A stretch of 64,000 nucleotides of DNA from Shinella zoogloeoides (GTDB lineage Bacteria > Pseudomonadota > Alphaproteobacteria > Rhizobiales > Rhizobiaceae), in the NCBI RefSeq assembly GCF_003574625.1, contig NZ_QNUJ01000007.1:1-64000 (forward strand). Reading direction: 5' to 3'. Under the pieces are notes generated by a model. The model was not told the DNA's origin and ran no database searches. It was given only the letters and a program-made list of their open reading frames with translations. Of this stretch, positions 37,856 to 45,980 are shown piece by piece. A program made the position numbers and the translations under genes. The first letter of the stretch is position 1, and every line of letters starts with the position of its first letter.

Positions 37856-38770
37856 ATGGATATGCAGACCTCGCTTCTCGACCGGCTCTTCGATACCGGT
37901 CTTCTCATCGATACCGGCGTCGAGGGCCTCTACGGCCGCAGCGGCGCCTTCGAGGACGTCATCGCCCGCTTCGAGCGGCTGATCGACGCCTATGGCAGCG
38001 CCGACGGCGCGGAAGCCATGCGCTTTCCCCCCGGCATGAGCCGCGCGCATTTCGAAAGCAGCGGCTACATGAAGAGCTTCCCGCAGCTTGCCGGCACGGT
38101 GCACAGCTTCTGCGGCAGCGAGCTCGACCATATGAGCCTCCTGCAATGCATGGAGGTCGGCGACGACTGGACGAAGGACCAGAAGGCGACGGATATCGTG
38201 CTGACGCCGGCGGCCTGCTACCCGCTCTATCCGACCATCGCCAAGCGCGGCCGCCTGCCGGCGAAGGGCGGGCTCTACGACCTGCAGTCCTACTGCTTCC
38301 GGCACGAGCCCTCCAACGATCCCGCCCGCCAGCAGCTCTTCCGCATGCGCGAATATGTCTGCATGGGCACCGAGGGTCATGTGACGGATTTCCGCCAGAG
38401 CTGGATGGACCGCGGCCTTGAGATGATGGGCCGGCTCGGCCTCGACGTGACGATGGATGTCGCCAATGACCCGTTCTTCGGCCGTGCCGGCCGCATGCTC
38501 GCCAACAACCAGCGCGACCAGAACCTGAAGTTCGAGCTGCTCATCCCCGTGACCTCGGCCGCCAAGCCGACGGCCTGCATGAGCTTCAACTACCATCAGG
38601 ACGCCTTCGGCGCGAAATGGGGCCTCCATCTCGAGAACGGCGAGGTTGCGCATACCGCCTGCGTCGGCTTCGGCCTGGAGCGCATCGCGCTCGCGCTCTT
38701 TGCCCGCCACGGCCTCGATATCGCCGTCTGGCCGGCCGATGTCCGCAAGGTGCTGGGATACCAGGACTGA
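37856..38770 (+). CDS. Amino acid:[carrier protein] ligase (class II synthetase homologue)
   Basis: Predicted 304 residues. This is a truncated relative of the atypical seryl-tRNA synthetases: it keeps the class II catalytic core but has no tRNA-binding arm. Motif 2 is CFRHEP...MREYV (about 147-168) and motif 3 [12 protein letters not shown] (271-282). C121, E166 and C269 have the spacing of the zinc ligands of the family. Characterised Bradyrhizobium and Agrobacterium homologues activate Gly or Ala with ATP and move it to the phosphopantetheine of a nearby carrier protein, not to tRNA. Here the carrier gene is at 36428, in the same operon. Which amino acid is used is not readable. Confidence 0.92.
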   Translation: MDMQTSLLDRLFDTGLLIDTGVEGLYGRSGAFEDVIARFERLIDAYGSADGAEAMRFPPGMSRAHFESSGYMKSFPQLAGTVHSFCGSELDHMSLLQCMEVGDDWTKDQKATDIVLTPAACYPLYPTIAKRGRLPAKGGLYDLQSYCFRHEPSNDPARQQLFRMREYVCMGTEGHVTDFRQSWMDRGLEMMGRLGLDVTMDVANDPFFGRAGRMLANNQRDQNLKFELLIPVTSAAKPTACMSFNYHQDAFGAKWGLHLENGEVAHTACVGFGLERIALALFARHGLDIAVWPADVRKVLGYQD

Positions 38771-38771
38771 T

Positions 38772-39740
38772 ATGGCCGCCGTCTTCGCCGGGCTCGACCC
38801 CGAAACCTACCGGCCGCACGCGCTGCACGACGCGGAGCGCATGTGGCCGGAGACGAATTGCTATGTCGATCTGTGGATCGAGGTGCTGAACGCGCTCGGC
38901 GCCTCGCCCGAGGCGATGCTCGGCTTCACGCTGGCGCAGGATTTCGAGGGCGACCAGTTCACCTTCTTCAAGGTGCCGCTGGAAGACCTCGAAACCCTCT
39001 ACGGCATCCGCAGCACCGAGCTTGCGATCTTCGACCGGGTGGAGGACCACGTCGCCACGCAGATCGCCCGCGGCCGGCTCTGCCTCGTCGAGATGGACAG
39101 TTTCTACATGCCGGACACCCGCGGCGTCGCCTACCGGCAGGAGCACGGCAAGACGACCGTCGCGATCAACCGGCTCGACCTTGCGGCGAAGCGGTTGGAC
39201 TATTTCCACAATGCCGGCTTCTTCCGGCTTGAAGGCGAGGATTTCGACGGCCTGTTCCATCTCGATGACGGCCCGGACGACCTGCCCTTCCTGCCCTATA
39301 CGGAATTCGCGAAATTCCCGGAAAGGCTGCCCGACGAGGCCCATCTTCGCCGCGAGGCGAAGCGCCTGCTCGCCGTCCACTTCGCCCGGCGCCCGGCGGA
39401 AAACCCGCTCGCGGCCTTTGCCAGGGTGTTTCCGGCTCAGGTCGAGGCCGTGGCGGATCGCCCCTTCGGCTTTTTCCACAAATATGCCTTCAACACGCTG
39501 CGCCAGGTCGGCGCCAATTTCGAGCTTGCCGGCAGCCATCTCGACTGGCTTGCGCCCGACGGCCACCTGAAGGACGCCGCCGATGCCGCCCGCAAGGTCT
39601 CGGAGACCGCGAAGACGGTGCAGTTCCAGCTTGCCCGCGCCGTGACGCGCCGCCGCTTCGAACCGCTCGCGACCGCGCTCGACCCGGCCGCCGAAGCCTG
39701 GGACGGCCTGATGGCGGCGCTTGCCGCGCGGATCGGCTGA
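38772..39740 (+). CDS. DUF1839 protein, possible papain-like aminoacyltransferase
   Basis: Predicted 322 residues, DUF1839 family, no assigned function. The N-terminal half has ETNCYVDLWIEVLNALG with C30, then GRLCLVEMDSFYMPD with D109, YRQEHGKTTVAI with H125, and INRLD with D136. This Cys...vD.fy.P...H...D order resembles the C39/papain-like domain of BtrH, which moves an acyl group from a carrier protein to an aminoglycoside in butirosin synthesis. The C-terminal half is helical. It starts one base after the ligase gene and its stop overlaps the next start. I infer that it takes the aminoacyl group from the carrier; that is a proposal from motif reading. Confidence 0.75.
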   Translation: MAAVFAGLDPETYRPHALHDAERMWPETNCYVDLWIEVLNALGASPEAMLGFTLAQDFEGDQFTFFKVPLEDLETLYGIRSTELAIFDRVEDHVATQIARGRLCLVEMDSFYMPDTRGVAYRQEHGKTTVAINRLDLAAKRLDYFHNAGFFRLEGEDFDGLFHLDDGPDDLPFLPYTEFAKFPERLPDEAHLRREAKRLLAVHFARRPAENPLAAFARVFPAQVEAVADRPFGFFHKYAFNTLRQVGANFELAGSHLDWLAPDGHLKDAADAARKVSETAKTVQFQLARAVTRRRFEPLATALDPAAEAWDGLMAALAARIG

Positions 39741-42217
39741 TGGAGGACGGCGTGCCCGCGACCGGCAGGACGCTTTCGGACGGCTGGCGCATGATCCTGA
39801 CGCCGGCCGGCGCGATCGCCGGTCCGGCAGGGCTCGACGGCCTCTCCGGCTTCATCGACGCCCCCGTGCCCGGCACCGTCGCCGGGGCGCTGGAGCGCGC
39901 CGGCCGTTTCGACCGGACCGCGCCCGAGCCGCTCGACCATCTCGACGCCTGGTACGTCCTCGACCTTGCCGGCGAAGCGCCGGGCGAAGCGTGCCTGCAT
40001 TTCGACGGGCTCGCGACCGTGACGGAAGTCTGGTGGAACGGCGCGCCGGCGCTCTCCTCCGACAGCATGTTCGTGCGCCACGAACTTCCCGTCACGCTGA
40101 CGGGCCGCGACCGTCTCGTCCTCTGCTTCCGCGCCCTGAAGCCGCATCTCGAAAAGCGCGGACCCCGTGCCCGCTGGCGCCCGCAGATGATCACGCCGCA
40201 GGGCCTCCGGCTCGTCCGCACCACGTTGCTCGGCCGCATGCCCGGCTGGTGCCCGCAGATCCATGCCGCCGGCCCCTGGCGGCCGGTCCGCCTCTCGCGG
40301 CTCGCGCCCGCGCTGCCGGCCGATGTGCGCATCGCCGCCCGTCTGGAGGAGGACGGTGCCGGCCAGCTCGATATCCGCTTCCGCCTCGATGGCGCCACAT
40401 CGCCGCGCATCGAATGCGCCGGCATGGCCGTTGTTGCCAAGCGGGACGGGGAGGGCCGGTTTGCCGCAAGCCTTTCCATCCCCGAGGTCGCGGCATGGTG
40501 GCCGCGCACGCATGGCGCGCCCGTGCTGCACGATGTCCATCTCATTGTGGACGGCGCACGCCACAGGCTCGGCCGCACCGGCTTCCGCCGCATCGAGATC
40601 GACCGCGGCGCGGACGACCGGGATTTCGCGCTCCATGTCAACGGCACGAGGATCTTCTGCCGCGGCGCGGTCTGGACCAATGCCGATATCGTCGACTTGC
40701 CGGGCAGCCGCGAGCACTATGCGCCGCTCCTGAAACTGGCGGCGGATGCGAACATGAACATGCTGCGCATCGGCGGCACCATGACCTATGAGGCGCCGGA
40801 TTTCTTCGCGCTCTGCGACGAGCTGGGGCTGATGGTCTGGCAGGACTTCCAGTTCGCCAATTTCGATTATCCGGCTAATGATCCTGCATTCGTCGAGAAC
40901 GTTCGCACGGAAATCGCGCAGTTCCTAGAGGCCAATGCCACCTCACCGTCGCTCGCCGTCCTGTGCGGCGGCAGCGAGATCGATCAGCAGGCGGCGATGC
41001 TCGGCCTGCCGGAAAGCGCCTGGGCCGGTCCGCTGACGCGTGAGATCCTGCCCGAACTCGTCGCCGCGCACCGGCCGGACGTGCCCTATGTCGAGAATTC
41101 GCCGGGCGGCGGCGCCATGCCCTTTGCGCCCAATGCCGGCGTGACGCACTATTACGGTGTCGGCGCCTATTGCCGGCCGCTGGAGGATGCGCGCCGCGCC
41201 GAGGTGCGCTTCGCCGCCGAAAGCCTCGCCTTCGCCAATGTGCCGGAGCGCGAGACGCTCGACGCGCACCTGCCGGTGCCGGCCGTGCACGATCCGCGCT
41301 GGAAGGCCCGCGTGCCGCGCGACCGCGGCGCCTCCTGGGATTTCGAGGACGTGCGCGACCATTATCTCGGCCTGCTCTATGGCGAGGACCCGGCGCGCCT
41401 GCGCCGCGAGGATCCCGGCCGATATCTCGACCTTTCCCGCGCCGTCACCGGCGAGGTGATGGAGGCGACCTTCGCCGAATGGCGCCGGCCGCAATCCACC
41501 TGCAACGGCGCGCTGGTCTGGACCTTCCAGGACCTGCTGCCCGGCGCGGGCTGGGGTGTCGTCGATGCGACGGGCCTGCCGAAATCCGCCTGGCATGCCC
41601 TGCGCCGCGCCTTCCGCCCGGTGCAGCTCGTGCTTTCCGACGAGGGCACCAACGGGCTCGATGTGCATGTCATCAACGACGGCGCGGACGAACAGACCTT
41701 GACGCTGGAGCTTTCCTGCCTGCGCCACGGCCGCCAGCCGGTCGTCGGCGGACGGCGGGAGGTCCGGCTCGCCCCGCATTCGGCCGAGACACTGCCGGCG
41801 ACCGATCTTTTCGGCGCGTTTTTCGATACGACCTATGCCTTCCGTTTCGGCCCGCCGTCGCACGATGTCACGGTCAGCCGGCTGGTCGACGGCAACGGAA
41901 CGGTGGTCGCGGAGGCGTTCCATTTCCCGCGCGGCCGGGCGAAGGCGTTCTTTTCGGCAATGCTGTCGGCCGAGCTTCGGCAGGACGATGGAGAATGGCT
42001 GCTGGAGCTTTCCACGGACCGCTTCGTCCAGTCCGTCACCGTCGAGGCCGAAGGCTTCCTGCCCTCGGACAACTGGTTCCACCTCGCGCCGGGCGGCGTG
42101 AAGGTGCTGCGCCTTGCGCCCCGCGCCGGCATGGACCCGGCGGCGCGCCCGACCGGCGAAATCCGCGGCATCGGCGCCGATTCCGTCGTCTCCTTCCAGG
42201 AGATCGCGGGCATATAA
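39740..42217 (+). CDS. Glycoside hydrolase family 2-like protein (beta-mannosidase-like)
   Basis: Predicted 825 residues. The N-terminal jelly-roll (DAWYVLDLAGEAPGE, LHFDGLATVTEVWWNG) and the barrel (NMNMLRIGGTMTYEAPDFFA, DELGLMVWQDFQFANFDYP) follow GH2 beta-mannosidases. The usual acid/base motif GNNE is replaced by CGGSE (E413); a candidate nucleophile is E494 in FAAESLAF. The two acids could support hydrolysis, but the change at the Asn is unusual. No signal peptide is seen, so it should be cytoplasmic. It overlaps the DUF1839 stop by one base. In this operon it may act on, or merely bind, the glycan acceptor of the aminoacyl group; this is inferred. Confidence 0.8.
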   Translation: MEDGVPATGRTLSDGWRMILTPAGAIAGPAGLDGLSGFIDAPVPGTVAGALERAGRFDRTAPEPLDHLDAWYVLDLAGEAPGEACLHFDGLATVTEVWWNGAPALSSDSMFVRHELPVTLTGRDRLVLCFRALKPHLEKRGPRARWRPQMITPQGLRLVRTTLLGRMPGWCPQIHAAGPWRPVRLSRLAPALPADVRIAARLEEDGAGQLDIRFRLDGATSPRIECAGMAVVAKRDGEGRFAASLSIPEVAAWWPRTHGAPVLHDVHLIVDGARHRLGRTGFRRIEIDRGADDRDFALHVNGTRIFCRGAVWTNADIVDLPGSREHYAPLLKLAADANMNMLRIGGTMTYEAPDFFALCDELGLMVWQDFQFANFDYPANDPAFVENVRTEIAQFLEANATSPSLAVLCGGSEIDQQAAMLGLPESAWAGPLTREILPELVAAHRPDVPYVENSPGGGAMPFAPNAGVTHYYGVGAYCRPLEDARRAEVRFAAESLAFANVPERETLDAHLPVPAVHDPRWKARVPRDRGASWDFEDVRDHYLGLLYGEDPARLRREDPGRYLDLSRAVTGEVMEATFAEWRRPQSTCNGALVWTFQDLLPGAGWGVVDATGLPKSAWHALRRAFRPVQLVLSDEGTNGLDVHVINDGADEQTLTLELSCLRHGRQPVVGGRREVRLAPHSAETLPATDLFGAFFDTTYAFRFGPPSHDVTVSRLVDGNGTVVAEAFHFPRGRAKAFFSAMLSAELRQDDGEWLLELSTDRFVQSVTVEAEGFLPSDNWFHLAPGGVKVLRLAPRAGMDPAARPTGEIRGIGADSVVSFQEIAGI

Positions 42218-42252
42218 CAGGAAATCACCGATGATTTCCTGTGAGGGTCATC

Positions 42253-42441
42253 TCAGAAGAAGACGTGCAGCGGCCACTGGACCGGGCGACGGGAGGAGGA
42301 AAGCCGGCTGCCTTCCAGCGGAAGCCTGTCTTCCGTCGCCGCGCCGCGCGCATCGTCGCGATCCGCCTCTTCGGTCTTCGGCTGGAAGCCGACCGGATAG
42401 AGGTTGAAGTAGCCGAGCGTCACGCCACCGAGATACATCAT
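42253..42441 (-). CDS. Small protein of unknown function
   Basis: Predicted 62 residues starting MMYLGGVTLGYFNLYPVGFQ and continuing with an acidic then Arg/Ser-rich tail. The ATG at 42441 has a textbook GGAGG eight bases upstream, and no other gene explains the stretch between the GH2-like and YigZ genes. I do not recognise a family. It runs convergent to the GH2-like gene. Confidence 0.5.
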   Translation of the reverse strand: MMYLGGVTLGYFNLYPVGFQPKTEEADRDDARGAATEDRLPLEGSRLSSSRRPVQWPLHVFF

Positions 42442-42600
42442 GCCATCGCCTCCGCGTTGTTACGATCCGGTCAACATCATGGCGAAAACGTGGCAGGTGT
42501 CAATAGTCTATAGAATTAGTGATCTATTCCATGCTTGAAACGCCGGGCAGGGAGGGGCTACGAGACAGGCTCGACCGAACCGAAACGCCGAAGGCTGGCC

Positions 42601-43182
42601 GTGTACACGCTGGACCGCACCGAACATTTCGAGCAGGAGATCCGCAAGAGCCGGTTCCTGGCGATCGCCTGCCCGGTGGAAAGCGAGGTGGAGGCGAAGG
42701 CACGTCTTGCCGAGGTCTCCGATCCCGCGGCCAACCACAATTGCTGGGCCTTCCGCATTGGCCAGGTCTATCGCTTCAGCGACGACGGCGAGCCGAGCGG
42801 CACGGCGGGAAAGCCGATCCTTCAGGCCATCGACGGCCAGGCGCTCGACCGCACGCTGGTCGTCGTCACGCGCTGGTTCGGCGGCATCCTGCTCGGCAGC
42901 GGCGGGCTCATCCGCGCCTATGGCGGCACGGCGGCGATGTGCCTGCGTGCGGCGCAGAAGACCGAATATGTCGAGCGCGTCGCGCTCACCGTCTCGCTCG
43001 GCTTTTCCGATCTCGCGCTGGTCAAGGCGCGCCTCGGCGCCTTCGCCGGGCTGGTGATGGACGAGGAAGCCTATCACGATACCGGTGCGCGCCTTGCCTT
43101 CCGCGTCCCCGCCGAAAAGGCCGGGGAGATCGGCCGGCTGATCGTCGATCTGACGAGCGGGCGGGCCGAAATCGGCGCCTGA
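42601..43182 (+). CDS. IMPACT/YigZ-family protein
   Basis: Predicted 193 residues from the GTG at 42601 (first residues VYTLDRTEHFEQEI), which is where the family begins; earlier TTG starts add a basic, unconserved leader. The UPF0029 core is complete: KSRFLAIACPVESEVEAKA, HNCWAFRIG, FSDDGEPSGTAGKPILQAI and VTRWFGGILLGSGGLIRAYG. The C-terminal DUF1949 ferredoxin-like domain follows. Homologues bind translation factors or ribosomes; its precise role is unsettled. Confidence 0.85.
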   Translation: MYTLDRTEHFEQEIRKSRFLAIACPVESEVEAKARLAEVSDPAANHNCWAFRIGQVYRFSDDGEPSGTAGKPILQAIDGQALDRTLVVVTRWFGGILLGSGGLIRAYGGTAAMCLRAAQKTEYVERVALTVSLGFSDLALVKARLGAFAGLVMDEEAYHDTGARLAFRVPAEKAGEIGRLIVDLTSGRAEIGA

Positions 43183-43446
43183 GGCCGGAATTTTCCCTCG
43201 GGGCGAAATAAAATCGTCTTTCCTCCGCGCGGCCTGCCGGGAGAACGGTTTGGCGCATTCGCAAGGACTTGCCGAACGCTGTCTTGCAAGCCGGCGGATC
43301 GGCGCAAACTTGCCCTTCCGCCGGGTTTTCCGAAGGCGCGCGCGGCTATAGGCAAGGCCGGCTTTTCGGTCTATCTACCCGGCCTGACATATCTTCGCGG
43401 GCGCTTGCCCGCGCTCCCGCACGATCGAATAGAGAGGACGAGACCC

Positions 43447-44106
43447 ATGAGCCTGCGCATCAACGACATCGCTCCGGACTTCACGGCTGAAACCACCGTT
43501 GGCCCGATCAGCTTCCACGAATGGATCGGCGACGGCTGGGCCGTGCTCTTCTCGCACCCGAAGAACTTCACCCCGGTCTGCACCACCGAGCTCGGTGCCA
43601 TGGCCGGCATCGAGGGCGAGTTCCGCAAGCGCGGCGTCAAGATCATCGGCATCTCCGTCGATCCGGTCGACAGCCACACCAAGTGGAAGGCCGACATCCG
43701 CACGGCGACCGGCTTCGACGTCGAATATCCGCTGATCGGCGACAAGGACCTTCTGGTCGCCAAGCTCTATGACATGCTGCCCGCCGCCGCCGGCGACAGC
43801 TCGGAAGGCCGCACGCCCGCCGACAACGCCACCGTGCGCTCGGTCTTCGTCATCGGCCCGGACAAGAAGATCAAGCTGATCCTCACCTATCCGATGACGA
43901 CGGGCCGCAACTTCGCGGAAATCCTGCGCGCTATCGATTCGATCCAGCTCACCAGCAGGCATCAGGTGGCAACGCCGGCCAACTGGCAGCAGGGCGACGA
44001 CGTGATCATCACTGCCGCCGTTTCCAACGAGGACGCTATCACGCGCTTCGGCGCCTTCGACACGGTCCTGCCCTACCTGCGCAAGACCCGCCAGCCGGCC
44101 GCCTGA
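43447..44106 (+). CDS. 1-Cys (Prx6-type) peroxiredoxin
   Basis: Predicted 219 residues. It reduces hydrogen and organic peroxides. The peroxidatic site is FTPVCTTELG with C45, and the Prx6 arm is recognised by SVDPVDSHTKWKADI, PMTTGRNFAEILRAIDSIQ and the long C-terminal domain. No resolving Cys is seen, as expected for the 1-Cys type. The ATG at 43447 follows GAGAGGACGAGA. A strong terminator follows. Confidence 0.92.
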   Translation: MSLRINDIAPDFTAETTVGPISFHEWIGDGWAVLFSHPKNFTPVCTTELGAMAGIEGEFRKRGVKIIGISVDPVDSHTKWKADIRTATGFDVEYPLIGDKDLLVAKLYDMLPAAAGDSSEGRTPADNATVRSVFVIGPDKKIKLILTYPMTTGRNFAEILRAIDSIQLTSRHQVATPANWQQGDDVIITAAVSNEDAITRFGAFDTVLPYLRKTRQPAA

Positions 44107-44133
44107 GCGCCGCGGCATCTTCGGAAAGCAAGG

Positions 44134-44163
44134 AAGCCGGGGTCGAAAGACCCCGGCTTTTTC
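44134..44163 (+). terminator. Rho-independent terminator after the peroxiredoxin gene
   Basis: An eleven-base stem (AAGCCGGGGTC / GACCCCGGCTT) with the stable loop GAAA is followed by TTTT. It also ends right at the stop of the convergent DUF2798 gene. Confidence 0.85.
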
Positions 44164-44398
44164 ATGCCCCGCGCAGGATGAAGCCGGCGAACCGCTTCTG
44201 CACGAAGGGCGAGACGACGAAGACGATGGCGAACACCATGATCGGCGCGATGACCGCCGTGCGCTGCCAGGTCGTCCAGCCCCCGGTGAGTGGCAGGACG
44301 AGGTAGAGAAGCGCCGTGATCAGCGGATAGACGGGCAGCAGCATGGCGAGCGCGAAGTGGAATTTCGAGAGCTTGCGGGGGGATGCGGTGTGGGTCAT
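44162..44398 (-). CDS. DUF2798-family small membrane protein
   Basis: Predicted 78 residues with two membrane helices (FHFALAMLLPVYPLITALLY and AVIAPIMVFAIVFVVSPFVQ), the usual DUF2798 layout. The family has no known function; members are often next to a TetR regulator. Here it is divergent from such a regulator, with an 18-base-arm palindrome in between at 44415-44456, so it is the likely target. The ATG at 44398 gives the family N-terminus. Confidence 0.75.
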   Translation of the reverse strand: MTHTASPRKLSKFHFALAMLLPVYPLITALLYLVLPLTGGWTTWQRTAVIAPIMVFAIVFVVSPFVQKRFAGFILRGA

Positions 44399-44414
44399 GG
44401 GAGCAACCTTTATG

Positions 44415-44456
44415 GAACGGAACGTTTCGTTTATATAGAAACGAAACGTTCCGTTC
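44415..44456. promoter_or_regulatory. Long palindromic operator between DUF2798 and tetR genes
   Basis: Eighteen-base perfect arms (left arm GAACGGAACGTTTCGTTT, allowing for one base at the edge) at 44415-44432 and 44439-44456 flank the six-base centre ATATAG. It would overlap both divergent promoters and is a very strong candidate for the binding site of the TetR protein at 44497. Confidence 0.8.
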
Positions 44457-44496
44457 AAGTGCCGGCCGTGCTACAAGCGGAAAAAAGGAAAAGGCC

Positions 44497-45108
44497 ATGG
44501 CAGAGACAGAGACGACGCCCGCCCGCCGCTCCATCGGCGCGACGCGCAATCCGGCAAGCGAGGCGGCGATCCTTGCGGCGGCGGAAGCGGTGCTGGTGGA
44601 AAACGGGATCGGCGGCTTCTCCATCGAGGCGGTGGCGCGGCGCGCGCGCGCCGGCAAGCCGACGATCTATCGCTGGTGGCCCTCGCAGGCCGCCCTCCTG
44701 CTCGACGTCTATCACAGCCGCAAGCGCGTGAGCTTCGTCTTCCCGGACAAGGGCAATGTGCGCGACGACCTGCGAACCTATCTTTCCAGCCTGCTGGTGA
44801 CCTGGCGGGAGGGAACGAGCGGCGCGGTCTTCCGCTCCGTGCTGGCGAAGGCGCAGGGCGAGCCGGATGCGCTGGCCGCGCTCTGCGCCTATATGGCCGA
44901 GCGCCGCAGCGAGAGCGGCGGCATCGTCGCCAAGGCACAGGCGCGCGGCGAGGTGCGCGCGGATGTCCGGCCGGAGCTGATCACCGAGCTGCTGTCGAGC
45001 TTCGCCTGGGGGCGGCTCCTGACGGAGCGGCTCGACGTTTCCGACGAGGAAGTGGATGCCGTGGTCGACACGGTGCTGGCCGGCATCCTCGCGAAGCCGG
45101 CCGGCTGA
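44497..45108 (+). CDS. TetR/AcrR-family regulator of the DUF2798 gene
   Basis: Predicted 203 residues. The N-terminal helix-turn-helix is ILAAAEAVLVENGIGGFS, IEAVARRARAGKPTIYRWW; the sequence KPTIYRWWPSQAALLLDVY fits the TetR members with a TetR_C_11-like ligand domain. It is divergent from the DUF2798 gene over a strong palindrome and probably represses both. The ATG at 44497 follows AAAAAGGAAAAGG. The ligand is unknown. Confidence 0.88.
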   Translation: MAETETTPARRSIGATRNPASEAAILAAAEAVLVENGIGGFSIEAVARRARAGKPTIYRWWPSQAALLLDVYHSRKRVSFVFPDKGNVRDDLRTYLSSLLVTWREGTSGAVFRSVLAKAQGEPDALAALCAYMAERRSESGGIVAKAQARGEVRADVRPELITELLSSFAWGRLLTERLDVSDEEVDAVVDTVLAGILAKPAG

Positions 45109-45112
45109 CCGC

Positions 45113-45784
45113 TCAGTCCGCCGTGCGCACCAGCCGCAGCCTGCCGTCGGCGTCAACCTCGGTGGCGACACCCTCGTAGCTCGCCAGCAGCGGATGGCTG
45201 GTCTCGATCGGGTGATGGTGCGTCGCCGTCATCACGACGACCTGCGCGCCCGCGCCCTCGCCGGCGAGGATGCCGGCCGGCACGTCTTCGAAGACCAGGC
45301 AATCGGACGAGGCGAAGCCGAGCCGCTCGGCCCCGAGGCGGTAACCGTCCGGCGCCGGCTTGCCCTTGGTGACGTCTTCTGCCGTCACGATGACCTTCGG
45401 CAGCGGAATGCCGGCGGCGGCAAGGCGGCGATGGGCAAGCGCGACCGGCGCGGAGGTCACGATGCCCCAGCGGTCGGCGGGCAGGGCGGAAAGGAACGCG
45501 ATGGCGCCGGGAATGGGCAGGATGCCATCGATATCCTCCAGCTCCGCCTGTTCCACCTCCTTCGCTTCCGCGACCGGGTCGACGCCCGGCAGGCTGAGCC
45601 GCGTGATCGTGTCGATGCCGCGCACGCCATGCATGGTCGGCAGGAAGGTCGCGACGTCGAGCCCATGCTTCAGCGCCCACTGCGTCCAGACGCGCTCGGT
45701 CGCCGGAATGGAATTGATGATCGTGCCGTCCATGTCGAACAGGAAGGCGGAGAAGCTGCGATCGAAGATGAGACGTGCGGACAA
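45113..45784 (-). CDS. HAD-superfamily phosphatase or mutase (subfamily IA)
   Basis: Predicted 223 residues. Motif I is FLFDMDGTIINS with nucleophile D17 and acid/base D19, motif II is IVTSAP, motif III KGKPAPDGY and motif IV VFEDVPAGILAG. The small cap with ATFLPTMHGVRGIDTI fits sugar-phosphate phosphatases and beta-phosphoglucomutase relatives. The substrate cannot be named. It ends four bases from the TetR stop, in convergent orientation. Confidence 0.85.
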   Translation of the reverse strand: MSARLIFDRSFSAFLFDMDGTIINSIPATERVWTQWALKHGLDVATFLPTMHGVRGIDTITRLSLPGVDPVAEAKEVEQAELEDIDGILPIPGAIAFLSALPADRWGIVTSAPVALAHRRLAAAGIPLPKVIVTAEDVTKGKPAPDGYRLGAERLGFASSDCLVFEDVPAGILAGEGAGAQVVVMTATHHHPIETSHPLLASYEGVATEVDADGRLRLVRTAD

Positions 45785-45980
45785 GGAGGGACCTGCTGGC
45801 TGGGAGGGGAGGATGCGAAGCGCGGCGGGAGTTCTGGATTACCCGCTGCAGGCCGCGCAGGCAACCGTGCTTGACGCGCTTGCGTCGCCGGGCCCGCCGC
45901 CCCATCTTTCTGTTGCTCACCCACGAATGTGCCGCGAAGTGATTCCACTCGGGCGAAAAAAATGCTCTAGCTCTCACGCC

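Noticed and set aside
45360-45980. In-frame upstream extension of recF
   Set aside because: It runs through the HAD gene on the other strand; RecF homology begins at the ATG at 45981.
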